From Stenotrophomonas maltophilia (GTDB taxonomy: Bacteria > Pseudomonadota > Gammaproteobacteria > Xanthomonadales > Xanthomonadaceae), in contig NZ_CP033877.1 in NCBI RefSeq assembly GCF_006970445.1, positions 1,062,750 to 1,126,749 on the forward strand: a stretch of DNA of 64,000 bases. Reading direction: 5' to 3'. A program made the translations under genes and the position numbers. Shown piece by piece: positions 56,268 to 64,000 of this stretch (position 1 is the first letter of the stretch; every line of letters begins with the position of its first letter). Below the pieces are notes generated by a model. It made no database searches. It had not been told where the DNA came from and saw nothing but the letters and a program-made list of their open reading frames with translations.

Positions 56268-56286
56268 ATCCACCCTTTGGGTGGAT
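56268..56286 (-). terminator. Hairpin after the Rieske-type ferredoxin gene
   Basis: ATCCACCC-TTT-GGGTGGAT, perfect 8-base arms, about 50 bases beyond the last gene of the suf row. It has no T-run. The rest of the 203-base gap is the Fur-regulated promoter region. Confidence 0.5.
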
Positions 56287-56336
56287 GCGCCTCGGCAGGG
56301 ATGCCCTGGGGCGATCCCTGCAGGCCGAGCGCCGCC

Positions 56337-56669
56337 TCAATCGCGGTCGTCGCGGGTCCAGACGGCGTCGTGTTCGCGCTTCACCGGGAACTTGGGTACC
56401 GGCGTATAGGCCGGGGCGCACAGGGCGCGGCCGTCACGCACGTCGAAGCGCGCGCCGTGCAGCACGCACTCCACGCTGCCCTCGGTGGTGTTGAACTCGC
56501 CCGAGGACAGCTCGAACTCTTCATGCGTGCACTGGTCTTCCAGGGCGTACAGCTCGCCGTCGAGGTTGAACACCACGATCGGCGTGCCGGTCACTTCGTC
56601 GAACACGCTCTTCATTTCACCTGGCAGCAGCTCGGTGCCGGCACAGACAAAGGTCCAGGTATCGCTCAC
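56337..56669 (-). CDS. Rieske-type [2Fe-2S] ferredoxin
   Basis: A 110-residue stand-alone Rieske domain of the oxygenase-ferredoxin type. The cluster ligands are C47, H49, C68 and H71 in CTHEEFELSSG and CVLHGARFD. GTG 56669 starts it and overlaps the end of the GNAT gene by four bases. No oxygenase is nearby. Placed at the end of the suf row, it may serve cluster assembly or a distant enzyme. Confidence 0.88.
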   Translation of the reverse strand: MSDTWTFVCAGTELLPGEMKSVFDEVTGTPIVVFNLDGELYALEDQCTHEEFELSSGEFNTTEGSVECVLHGARFDVRDGRALCAPAYTPVPKFPVKREHDAVWTRDDRD

Positions 56670-57205
56670 GCGGGGGCTCCGGCCAGCGGCTTTTCCAGGA
56701 CCTCGAAGCGCAGGTCGTCGCGCTTGGGGATGCCGAAACGTTCGTCGCCATACGGGAACGGCTTCTTGATGCCGGTGCGCTGGTAGCCACGACGCTCGTA
56801 GAAGGCGATCAGTTCGTCGCGCACGTCGATCACCGTCATCTGCATCACCGGCACGTTCCATTCGCGTGCGGCGTGCGCTTCGGCGGCGTCCATCAGCTGC
56901 TTGCCGACGCCGCCGCCCTGCTGGGCCGGATCGACCGAAAACATGCCGAAGTAGCCCTTGCCCTCAACGTCGGCAACGTGGGCGCAGGCCACAAGTAGGC
57001 CCTCGCGCTCGGCCAGCAGGATGGTGGAGCGGGGGCGGTCCAGGTCGGCCTGGATGCCTTCGGCGTCGATGCGGGCGCCATCCAGCAGGTCGGCTTCGGT
57101 GGTCCAGCCGACGCGGCTGGCGTCGCCACGGTAGGCCGAGGTGACGAGGGCGATCAGGGCGGGGATGTCGGCCGGCGTCGCGGCGCGGAAGGTCAGGGTG
57201 CTCAT
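56666..57205 (-). CDS. GNAT-family N-acetyltransferase
   Basis: A 179-residue GNAT domain with the acetyl-CoA loop AQQGGGVGKQLMDAAEAHA (about 98-116) and the late FYERRGYQRTG. The substrate is unknown. It is coupled to the Rieske-type ferredoxin by a four-base overlap. The sufS gene lies about 600 bases upstream with an oppositely oriented gene between, so the pair may have its own promoter. Confidence 0.85.
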   Translation of the reverse strand: MSTLTFRAATPADIPALIALVTSAYRGDASRVGWTTEADLLDGARIDAEGIQADLDRPRSTILLAEREGLLVACAHVADVEGKGYFGMFSVDPAQQGGGVGKQLMDAAEAHAAREWNVPVMQMTVIDVRDELIAFYERRGYQRTGIKKPFPYGDERFGIPKRDDLRFEVLEKPLAGAPA

Positions 57206-57312
57206 GGGGCCATTCTAGGTGGGGCGTGGGCGGGCGCAAATGGGGGAGGGCCCTCGGCGGTCCTGGCAACCGCTATGCTCGCGCTTCATCAAATGCCAGG
57301 CGGAGTGCAGGG

Positions 57313-57765
57313 GTGGGCATATCGAAGGGAATCGCGCTGGCAGCAACTGCCCTGCTTGTGGCTCTTCTGGCTTGCCTGCCGGCGCGCGAGGAGGGCGGTG
57401 GCATCGCGCCCAACGGCTTGGGGTGCCCGGGTTTCAGTGCGTCCCGTGCGTTGCCAGTGACGCTGGAGGCGCTGCGGGCCGATCCCATGCGCTATCACGG
57501 CAGACTGGTGCGCGTACGGGGTGCCTACGTTGAGAGCTTTGAAATGTCCGCGCTGCACCCGGGGCCGCCGGTGCAGGACCCATGGGCGGCCGAGGGCGTG
57601 TGGGTGAATGGAATTCCCGTCACGGCGCTGCCGTCGGAGCAGGCGGTTGAACTCACCGGAATCGTAGCGGCGGGCCGGCCCGCTTTCCCTTATGGCAAGG
57701 GGCACCTTGGGCAATGGCCTGCGGCGCTCTGCGTGTCTTCGATCCAGCCCTTGCCGACGCCATGA
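57313..57765 (+). CDS. Putative lipoprotein of unknown function
   Basis: A 150-residue protein starting with GTG 57313 behind GGAG (seven bases). The signal peptide ALAATALLVALLAC ends in a lipobox-like LLAC. The mature part has ADPMRYHGRLVRVRGAYVE, similar to small OB-fold export proteins but not assignable. A longer frame to 57226 lacks a ribosome site. It is transcribed against its neighbours. Confidence 0.6.
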   Translation: MGISKGIALAATALLVALLACLPAREEGGGIAPNGLGCPGFSASRALPVTLEALRADPMRYHGRLVRVRGAYVESFEMSALHPGPPVQDPWAAEGVWVNGIPVTALPSEQAVELTGIVAAGRPAFPYGKGHLGQWPAALCVSSIQPLPTP

Positions 57766-57767
57766 AA

Positions 57768-57795
57768 AACGCCGCGGTTTCCCGCGGCGTTTCCG
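57768..57795. terminator. Bidirectional terminator between the lipoprotein gene and sufS
   Basis: AACGCCGCGG-TTTC-CCGCGGCGTT with an A-run on one side and TTCC on the other. It can end the plus-strand lipoprotein gene and the minus-strand suf transcript. Confidence 0.85.
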
Positions 57796-57819
57796 TTGCT
57801 TCCGGCTGCGCTGGGAGTC

Positions 57820-59076
57820 TTACCCCAGCAGCTTGCGCACCTTGGTCAGCGCGGTCATGAAGCGCTCGATCTCGGCGTGCGTGTTGTAGAACGCCAGCGA
57901 GGCACGGCAGGTGGCCGCGACGCCGAAGTACTGCAGCAGCGGGTGTGCGCAGTGCTGGCCCGATCGCACGGCCACGCCTTCCAGGTCGAGCAGGGTGGCC
58001 AGGTCGTGCGCATGCGCACCGTCGATCAGGAACGAGACCACAGCCGCCTTCTCCGGTGCTTCGCCGATGATGCGCAGGCCGTCGACGCGGCGCAGCTCCT
58101 CGGTGAAATGCGCCAGCAGTTCGGCTTCGCGGGCTTCCACGTTCTCCTGGCCAAGCTGCTGCAGGTAGTCGGCGGCCACGCCCAGGCCGATGAAACCGGC
58201 GATGTTCGGGGTACCGGCTTCGAACTTGTGGGGAGCATCGTTGAACACGGTGCCGTCGAAGCTGACTTCCTTGATCATCTCGCCGCCGCCGAGGAACGGC
58301 GGCATCGCGTCCAGGTGCTCGCGGCGCGCCCACAGCGCGCCGGTGCCGGTCGGACCACACATCTTGTGGCCGGTGATCGCGTAGAAGTCGCAGCCGATCG
58401 CGGCGACGTCGACCTTGCGGTGCGGTACTGCCTGCGAGCCATCGACCACGGTGATGATGCCGCGCTTGCGCGCTTCACGGCAGATCTCGCGCACCGGATT
58501 GACCGTGCCCAGCACGTTGGAGACATGGGTGACCGCCAGCAGCTTGACCTCTGGGGTCATCGCCGCGCGCAGCGCGTCCAGGTCCAGCGCACCATCGGGG
58601 GTGATCTCGGCCACGCGGATGGTGGCGCCGGTACGTTGCGCCACCAGCTGCCACGGCACGATGTTGGCGTGGTGCTCCATGCGCGAGATCAGGATCACGT
58701 CGCCGGCTTTCAGTCGCGGCAGCGCCCACGAGTACGCCACCAGGTTGATGGCGAAGGTGGTGCCGCTGCACAGCACCAGGTCGCTGGCGCGCACGTTGAG
58801 GAAGCGCGCCAGCTTGTTGCGTGCGCCTTCGTAGGCGTCGGTGGCTTCGCTGCCCAGTGCATGCACCGCGCGGCTGACGTTGGCGTTGTAGCGGCGGTAG
58901 AACTCGTCCACCGCACCGATCACCTGCACCGGCTTCTGGCCGGTGTTGGCATTGTCGAAATAGACCAGCGGCTTGCCGTGCACTTCACGCATCAGCAGCG
59001 GGAAGTCGAGGCGGACGCGATCCCAGTCGGGAGCGCCGGTGCGTTCTTCGATCGGGCGCGGCGTGGACAGGTTCAT
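57820..59076 (-). CDS. sufS: Cysteine desulfurase SufS
   Basis: Takes sulfur from cysteine for iron-sulfur clusters. The 418 residues carry the PLP lysine K238 in ITGHKMCGPTG and the persulfide cysteine C376 in RSGQHCAHPLL, the class II arrangement. It overlaps sufD by four bases. SufS normally needs the sulfur acceptor SufE or SufU, which is not in the window. Confidence 0.96.
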   Translation of the reverse strand: MNLSTPRPIEERTGAPDWDRVRLDFPLLMREVHGKPLVYFDNANTGQKPVQVIGAVDEFYRRYNANVSRAVHALGSEATDAYEGARNKLARFLNVRASDLVLCSGTTFAINLVAYSWALPRLKAGDVILISRMEHHANIVPWQLVAQRTGATIRVAEITPDGALDLDALRAAMTPEVKLLAVTHVSNVLGTVNPVREICREARKRGIITVVDGSQAVPHRKVDVAAIGCDFYAITGHKMCGPTGTGALWARREHLDAMPPFLGGGEMIKEVSFDGTVFNDAPHKFEAGTPNIAGFIGLGVAADYLQQLGQENVEAREAELLAHFTEELRRVDGLRIIGEAPEKAAVVSFLIDGAHAHDLATLLDLEGVAVRSGQHCAHPLLQYFGVAATCRASLAFYNTHAEIERFMTALTKVRKLLG

Positions 59077-60335
59077 GCCACACCCGCCTCGGCAAGGGCC
59101 TTGTCCAGGCGACGTGCCAGCTGCGCACGCAACGCGTCGGGCAGGATCTTCAGCGGCTCGTGGCAGAACGCGGCGCTCAGCAACGCCTGTGCCTGGGCCT
59201 GCGGCAGGCCACGCGAGCGCAGGTAGAACAGCGCGTTGGCGTCGAGCTGGCCGACGGTCGCACCGTGTGCGGCCTTCACTTCATCGGCATCGATCACCAG
59301 CGTCGGCTGGGTGTCGATCTCGGCATCGGCCGACAGCAGCAGGTTCTTGTTGGACAGGTTCGCGTCGGTGCCATCGGCGCCTTCGCGGATCTGGATGCCA
59401 CCATGGAACACCACGCGGCTGCGGTTGGCGGCGACACCACGCCACAGCAGTTCGCAGCGGGTATCGCGTGCGATGTGGTCGATGCCCAAGCGGGTTTCGA
59501 CGTGGCGGCGGCCATTGCCAAGCAGCACGCCGTTGGCGGTCAGCTGGGCATTGTCGCCTTCCAGGCGCACGTTCAGTTCATGGCGGCTGAGCGCGGCGCC
59601 CAGTTCCAGGTCGACGCGGTGGTACTGCGCGTCGCGGGCCAGCACCGCGTCGGTGCGCAGGAAGCTGGTCTGGCGGGCGCTGCCGGCCTGGACGCGGGCG
59701 TGCTTGAGCACGCCATCGCGGGCGACGTGGGCATGCAGCACGGTGTTGTCCAGATGGGCGGAGTCACCCACGCTGAAGCGATGCTCGACCACGCCGAGGC
59801 TGGCGCCGGCACGCAGTTCGATCAGGTGGCGGTGGTGCCAGGCCAGGTCGGCTTCGCCGGCGACGCTGGTGAATACCAGCTGCAGCGGCGTTTCGACCTG
59901 CACGCCTTCATCCACGCGCAGCACCACGCCCTCATCGGCCAGCGCAGCGTTGAGGCGGGCGAAGATCTCTTCGCTGCGCTCGTAGCGACGGCCAAGGAAA
60001 CGCACGGCGTCTTCGCCGGCGGCCAGCGCGGCCGACAGCGGCTGCAGCTGCACGCCGGACGGCAGGGCCTGCACGTCGCTCAGCGCGGCATCCAGGCGAC
60101 CGTTGACGAACACCAGGCGCGGCGCCGGGATGTCGTCCAGCAGCGCGGCCTCCAATGCCGGGCCCTGCAGCGGTGCCGCAGCGAACGCACGGCGTTCCAG
60201 CTGGCGCAGCGAGGTGTACTTCCAGGCTTCGTTGCGGGCGGCGGGCAGGCCGTCGCGCAGGGCCGCATCCAGCACTTCGCGGCGCGCATCGCTGCCGCAG
60301 AAGGCCTGGGCCATCGAGTCGAGCAGGGCGCTCAT
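59073..60335 (-). CDS. sufD: Fe-S assembly scaffold protein SufD
   Basis: Forms the SufBC2D scaffold on which clusters are built. The 420 residues have the right-handed beta-helix core and a C-terminal SufB/D signature with GATVGQLDANALFYLRSRGL. The variable N-terminal region binds SufC only weakly by sequence. It overlaps sufC by one base and sufS by four. Confidence 0.95.
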   Translation of the reverse strand: MSALLDSMAQAFCGSDARREVLDAALRDGLPAARNEAWKYTSLRQLERRAFAAAPLQGPALEAALLDDIPAPRLVFVNGRLDAALSDVQALPSGVQLQPLSAALAAGEDAVRFLGRRYERSEEIFARLNAALADEGVVLRVDEGVQVETPLQLVFTSVAGEADLAWHHRHLIELRAGASLGVVEHRFSVGDSAHLDNTVLHAHVARDGVLKHARVQAGSARQTSFLRTDAVLARDAQYHRVDLELGAALSRHELNVRLEGDNAQLTANGVLLGNGRRHVETRLGIDHIARDTRCELLWRGVAANRSRVVFHGGIQIREGADGTDANLSNKNLLLSADAEIDTQPTLVIDADEVKAAHGATVGQLDANALFYLRSRGLPQAQAQALLSAAFCHEPLKILPDALRAQLARRLDKALAEAGVA

Positions 60336-61099
60336 CAGACCGCCGCCTCGGGCACGACCCGGTCCTTCAGGAAATCGTAGCCGTGCGCTTCCAGCTCCAG
60401 TGCCAGTTCCGGGCCGCCGCTCTTGACGATGCGGCCATCGGCCAGCACGTGCACCACGTCCGGCTTGATGTAGTCCAGCAGGCGCTGGTAGTGGGTGATG
60501 ACCAGGAACGAACGGTCGGCGCCGCGCAGCGCGTTGACGCCGTCGGCAACGCTCTTCAGCGCGTCGATGTCCAGGCCCGAGTCGGTCTCGTCCAGGATCG
60601 CCAGCTTCGGTTCCAGCACGGCCAGCTGGAAGATCTCGTTGCGCTTCTTCTCGCCACCGGAGAAGCCTTCGTTGACGCCACGGTGCAGCAGTTCGTCCTT
60701 CAGGTGCAGCACGGCCAGCTTCTGGCGCACCAGCTTGAGGAACTGCATCGAATCGAGTTCTTCCTCGCCGCGTGCCTTGCGCTGGGCGTTCAGTGCCGCG
60801 CGCAGGAAGTAGGTGTTGTTCACGCCCGGGATCTCCACCGGGTACTGGAACGCCAGGAACAGGCCGGCAGCGGCGCGCGCTTCCGGGTCCTGCTCCAGCA
60901 GGTCGAGGCCGTCGAACTGCACGCTGCCTTCGGTCACTTCGTAGCCGTCGCGGCCGGCCAGGACATTGCCCAGGGTGGACTTGCCGGCGCCGTTGGGGCC
61001 CATGATGGCGTGCACCTGGCCGGGCTTCACATCCAGCGACAGGCCCTTGAGGATTTCCTTGTCGCCGATGCGGGCGTGGAGGTTTTCGATCTTCAGCAT
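60335..61099 (-). CDS. sufC: Fe-S assembly ATPase SufC
   Basis: Cytosolic ABC ATPase of the scaffold complex. Walker A GPNGAGKST is at about 34-42, the signature FSGGEKKR near 150 and Walker B LAILDETDSGLD follows. The 254 residues are normal. It begins 74 bases after sufB ends; that gap holds a GCGGGCCGCGGCCCGC-type palindrome. Confidence 0.97.
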   Translation of the reverse strand: MLKIENLHARIGDKEILKGLSLDVKPGQVHAIMGPNGAGKSTLGNVLAGRDGYEVTEGSVQFDGLDLLEQDPEARAAAGLFLAFQYPVEIPGVNNTYFLRAALNAQRKARGEEELDSMQFLKLVRQKLAVLHLKDELLHRGVNEGFSGGEKKRNEIFQLAVLEPKLAILDETDSGLDIDALKSVADGVNALRGADRSFLVITHYQRLLDYIKPDVVHVLADGRIVKSGGPELALELEAHGYDFLKDRVVPEAAV

Positions 61100-61173
61100 G
61101 GTGGGGGTTTCCGTGGGGCGGGCCGCGGCCCGCCGGTAAAGAGAATGCGTTTGCGAGGGGCAGGGGCGGGCGG

Positions 61174-62649
<1,476 letters not shown>

Positions 62650-62666
62650 GGGGGGCTGCCTACGGA

Positions 62667-63122
62667 TCAGGAGACGACGTCGACAGCGATGGTGCGGCGC
62701 TGTTCGTCATCGGCAAGGGGGAGAGGGGGGAGAATCTGGGCGAGGGTGACATCGCGCAGGGCCTCGGAGACCACATCGTTGATCAGCCGCCAGCTGCTGC
62801 GCGCGCCGCACTTGGGCGCCATGCCGCACTGGTGGTGGTCGTGGCTGCATTCGGTCAGGGCCAGTGGCCCTTCCATCGCTTCGACCACTTCGAACAGCGA
62901 GATCTCGATGGCCGGGCGGGTCAGCCGGTAGCCGCCACGGACGCCACGCAGGCCTTCGACCAGGCCGGCCTGGGCCAGCGGCTTGAGCACCTTGCTGACG
63001 GTGGGCGGCTCCAGACCGGTGAATTCGGCCAGCTCGGTCGCGCTCAGCACTTCGCCCGGACGGGCGGCGAGCACGGTCAGCACGACGGTGGCGTAATCGG
63101 TGAGTTTGGTGACGCGCAACAT
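62667..63122 (-). CDS. SUF-system Rrf2-family regulator
   Basis: A 151-residue repressor of the IscR/SufR group. The helix-turn-helix (about 10-60) begins [18 protein letters not shown] and contains [20 protein letters not shown]. Three cysteines in [16 protein letters not shown] are the likely Fe-S ligands. It heads the suf operon and has an IscR type-1-like operator 19 bases before its start codon, so it probably represses its own operon when clusters are plentiful. Confidence 0.92.
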   Translation of the reverse strand: MLRVTKLTDYATVVLTVLAARPGEVLSATELAEFTGLEPPTVSKVLKPLAQAGLVEGLRGVRGGYRLTRPAIEISLFEVVEAMEGPLALTECSHDHHQCGMAPKCGARSSWRLINDVVSEALRDVTLAQILPPLPLADDEQRRTIAVDVVS

Positions 63123-63141
63123 GGGGATGCGAGTGGTTCTT

Positions 63142-63166
63142 AAAGCGGACTGAAATTGTACGCTTT
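63142..63166 (-). promoter_or_regulatory. IscR type-1-like operator of the suf operon
   Basis: A 25-base site with outer AAAGCG / CGCTTT arms and an inner GGACTGAAATTGTAC. It fits the Escherichia coli type-1 IscR consensus, as I recall it, at about 19 of 25 positions. It covers the -10 element, so bound protein would block polymerase. Confidence 0.65.
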
Positions 63167-63183
63167 TATTCGCCACCATCCAA
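63155..63183 (-). promoter_or_regulatory. Sigma-70-type promoter of the suf operon
   Basis: On the minus strand TTGGAT (63178-63183), a 17-base spacer and TACAAT (63155-63160). The match and spacing are good, and it lies about 35 bases before the regulator ATG. Confidence 0.7.
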
Positions 63184-63330
63184 CCCGGGCATTCAGCCGG
63201 CGCTGGGGACGGGCCGGGAACACGCACCGGGCCGTTGCCTGGGCGCAATGCTGCGCCAACGGGGTGATTTTCGCAATCACCCGGAATGGGCGAGAATCCC
63301 CGTTCCATTCGCTGCAAACAGCCCGTGCCG

Positions 63331-63798
63331 ATGCCGAAGAAGATCCAAGCCCGCAAGTCCGCCATCCATGGCAACGGCGTGTTCGCCGTGGCCCCGATCA
63401 AGCAGGGCGAGCGCGTGATCCAGTACAAGGGCCTGCTGCGCAGCCACGGCGACGTCGATGCCGATGACAGCGGCGATGTCGAAAGCGGCCATACCTTCCT
63501 GTTCACCCTCAATGACGACTGGGTGATTGATGCCAACTACAAGGGCAACGACGCGCGCTGGATCAACCACAGCTGCGACCCCAACTGCGAGGCGGTGATC
63601 GAGGAAGACGAAGACGGCGACAGCCGTGGCGACAAGGTGTTCATCGAGGCCCTGCGCGATATCAAGGCGGGCGAAGAGCTGACCTACAACTACGGCATCA
63701 CCCTGGCCGAGCGCCACACGGCCAAGCTGAAGAAGATCTGGGAGTGCCGTTGCGGCTCGCCCAAGTGCACCGGCACGATGCTGCAGCCCAAGCGCTGA
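63331..63798 (+). CDS. SET-domain lysine methyltransferase
   Basis: A 155-residue protein that is almost only SET domain. Cofactor-binding NHSCDPNC is at about 86-93, catalytic GEELTYNYG at about 120-128 and a post-SET zinc cluster WECRCGSPKCTGTM at the end. It would use S-adenosylmethionine to methylate a lysine, but no bacterial target can be named. ATG 63331 was chosen; the open frame runs further upstream. It is divergent from the suf regulator. Confidence 0.9.
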   Translation: MPKKIQARKSAIHGNGVFAVAPIKQGERVIQYKGLLRSHGDVDADDSGDVESGHTFLFTLNDDWVIDANYKGNDARWINHSCDPNCEAVIEEDEDGDSRGDKVFIEALRDIKAGEELTYNYGITLAERHTAKLKKIWECRCGSPKCTGTMLQPKR

Positions 63799-63808
63799 TC
63801 CGCAGCGG

Positions 63809-63869
63809 GTAGTGCCGGCCGCTGGCCGGCACACATGTGAAAAGCGTGCCGGCCAGCGGCCGGCACTAA
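63809..63869. repeat. Inverted pair of SMAG REPs
   Basis: GTAGTGCCGGCC-GCT-GGCCGGCAC (63809-63832) faces GTGCCGGCC-AGC-GGCCGGCACTAA (63846-63869) across 13 bases, between convergent genes. The two form one larger cruciform. Confidence 0.9.
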
Positions 63870-63870
63870 C

Positions 63871-64000
63871 TTATTTACCCAGCACGCCTGCCGGCACCAG
63901 GTTGCCCAGGTTCTGGTTGAAGGTGACCACCAGCTTGCCGTTCTTCACCTGTGCCGACTGCACCTGCAGGGCGCCGAGCACCCCGGCCACGGCCGGGTCC
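63871..64000 (-). CDS. C-terminal end of an unidentified protein
   Basis: Only about 42 codons before TAA at 63871-63873 are visible. They read as beta-strand-rich with LQVQSAQVKNGKLVVTF and end VPAGVLGK. No family can be named. Codon use is like the neighbours, so the frame is probably real. Confidence 0.55.
   Translation of the reverse strand, partial: DPAVAGVLGALQVQSAQVKNGKLVVTFNQNLGNLVPAGVLGK

Noticed and set aside
57226..57312. Longer start of the putative lipoprotein
   Set aside because: It would put 29 mostly basic residues before the signal peptide and has no ribosome site; GTG 57313 has GGAG at a good distance.

Overview
The window reads as ordinary chromosome from a high-GC gammaproteobacterium of the Stenotrophomonas / Xanthomonadaceae type, most like the S. 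maltophilia complex. Three things point there. Gene orders fit, such as rpoN-hpf-ptsN-hprK-rapZ-EIIA-HPr-EI-mgtE and purM next to hda. Protein sequences such as PilU, SufB and PyrB are xanthomonad-like by recall; no search was run. Intergenic gaps are full of short palindromes that look like the SMAG/REP families of S. maltophilia, including a broken REP-associated transposase. I saw no rRNA, tRNA, prophage, integron or CRISPR array.

Layout. 1-5.7 kb: proC (cut by the left edge) and yggS face the twitching-motility ATPases pilT and pilU, followed by an aldo/keto reductase and a LysR regulator. 5.8-11.9 kb: small enzymes and membrane proteins (DUF4287, two-domain-free GNAT, YitT, Tag, DUF4153), then yqgE-ruvX-pyrB. 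11.9-15.2 kb: a frameshifted RAYT between its REPs, a lipoprotein esterase, a zinc-ribbon protein and mgtE. 15.4-26.1 kb: one long minus-strand block joining the regulatory phosphotransferase system (EI, HPr, EIIA-Man, RapZ, HprK, EIIA-Ntr), hpf and rpoN to LPS export and KDO synthesis (lptB, lptA, lptC, kdsC, kdsD). ibaG, murA and an EF-hand protein face it. 28-36 kb: two DUF3108 paralogues, purN and purM separated by three membrane-protein genes, then DUF2066, an AI-2E-type permease and hda.

36.6-43.6 kb is rich in cell-wall genes: murU and amgK (muropeptide recycling) and two unrelated L,D-transpeptidases, plus an M20 dipeptidase, a ComEA-like protein and HutD. 43.7-56.2 kb is an iron island. 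A five-gene operon (PepSY-TM, DUF2271, DUF4198, ApbE, flavodoxin/FNR reductase) sits behind a Fur-box-like site. Next to it is a TonB receptor, then a Fiu/PiuC-type receptor cluster, each with its own Fur-like site. I infer ferric-siderophore import coupled to periplasmic reduction through covalently bound flavin. 56.3-63.1 kb is the suf iron-sulfur assembly operon (regulator, B, C, D, S) with a GNAT and a Rieske-type ferredoxin at its end. A SET-domain protein faces it, and the window ends in the C-terminus of an unidentified gene.

The most unusual non-coding feature is a family of three large hairpins (about 18.05-18.23, 36.21-36.31 and 36.50-36.60 kb). They share an inner core built on GGCGCCATGGATGGCGCC but have different outer stems that remain self-complementary in each copy.
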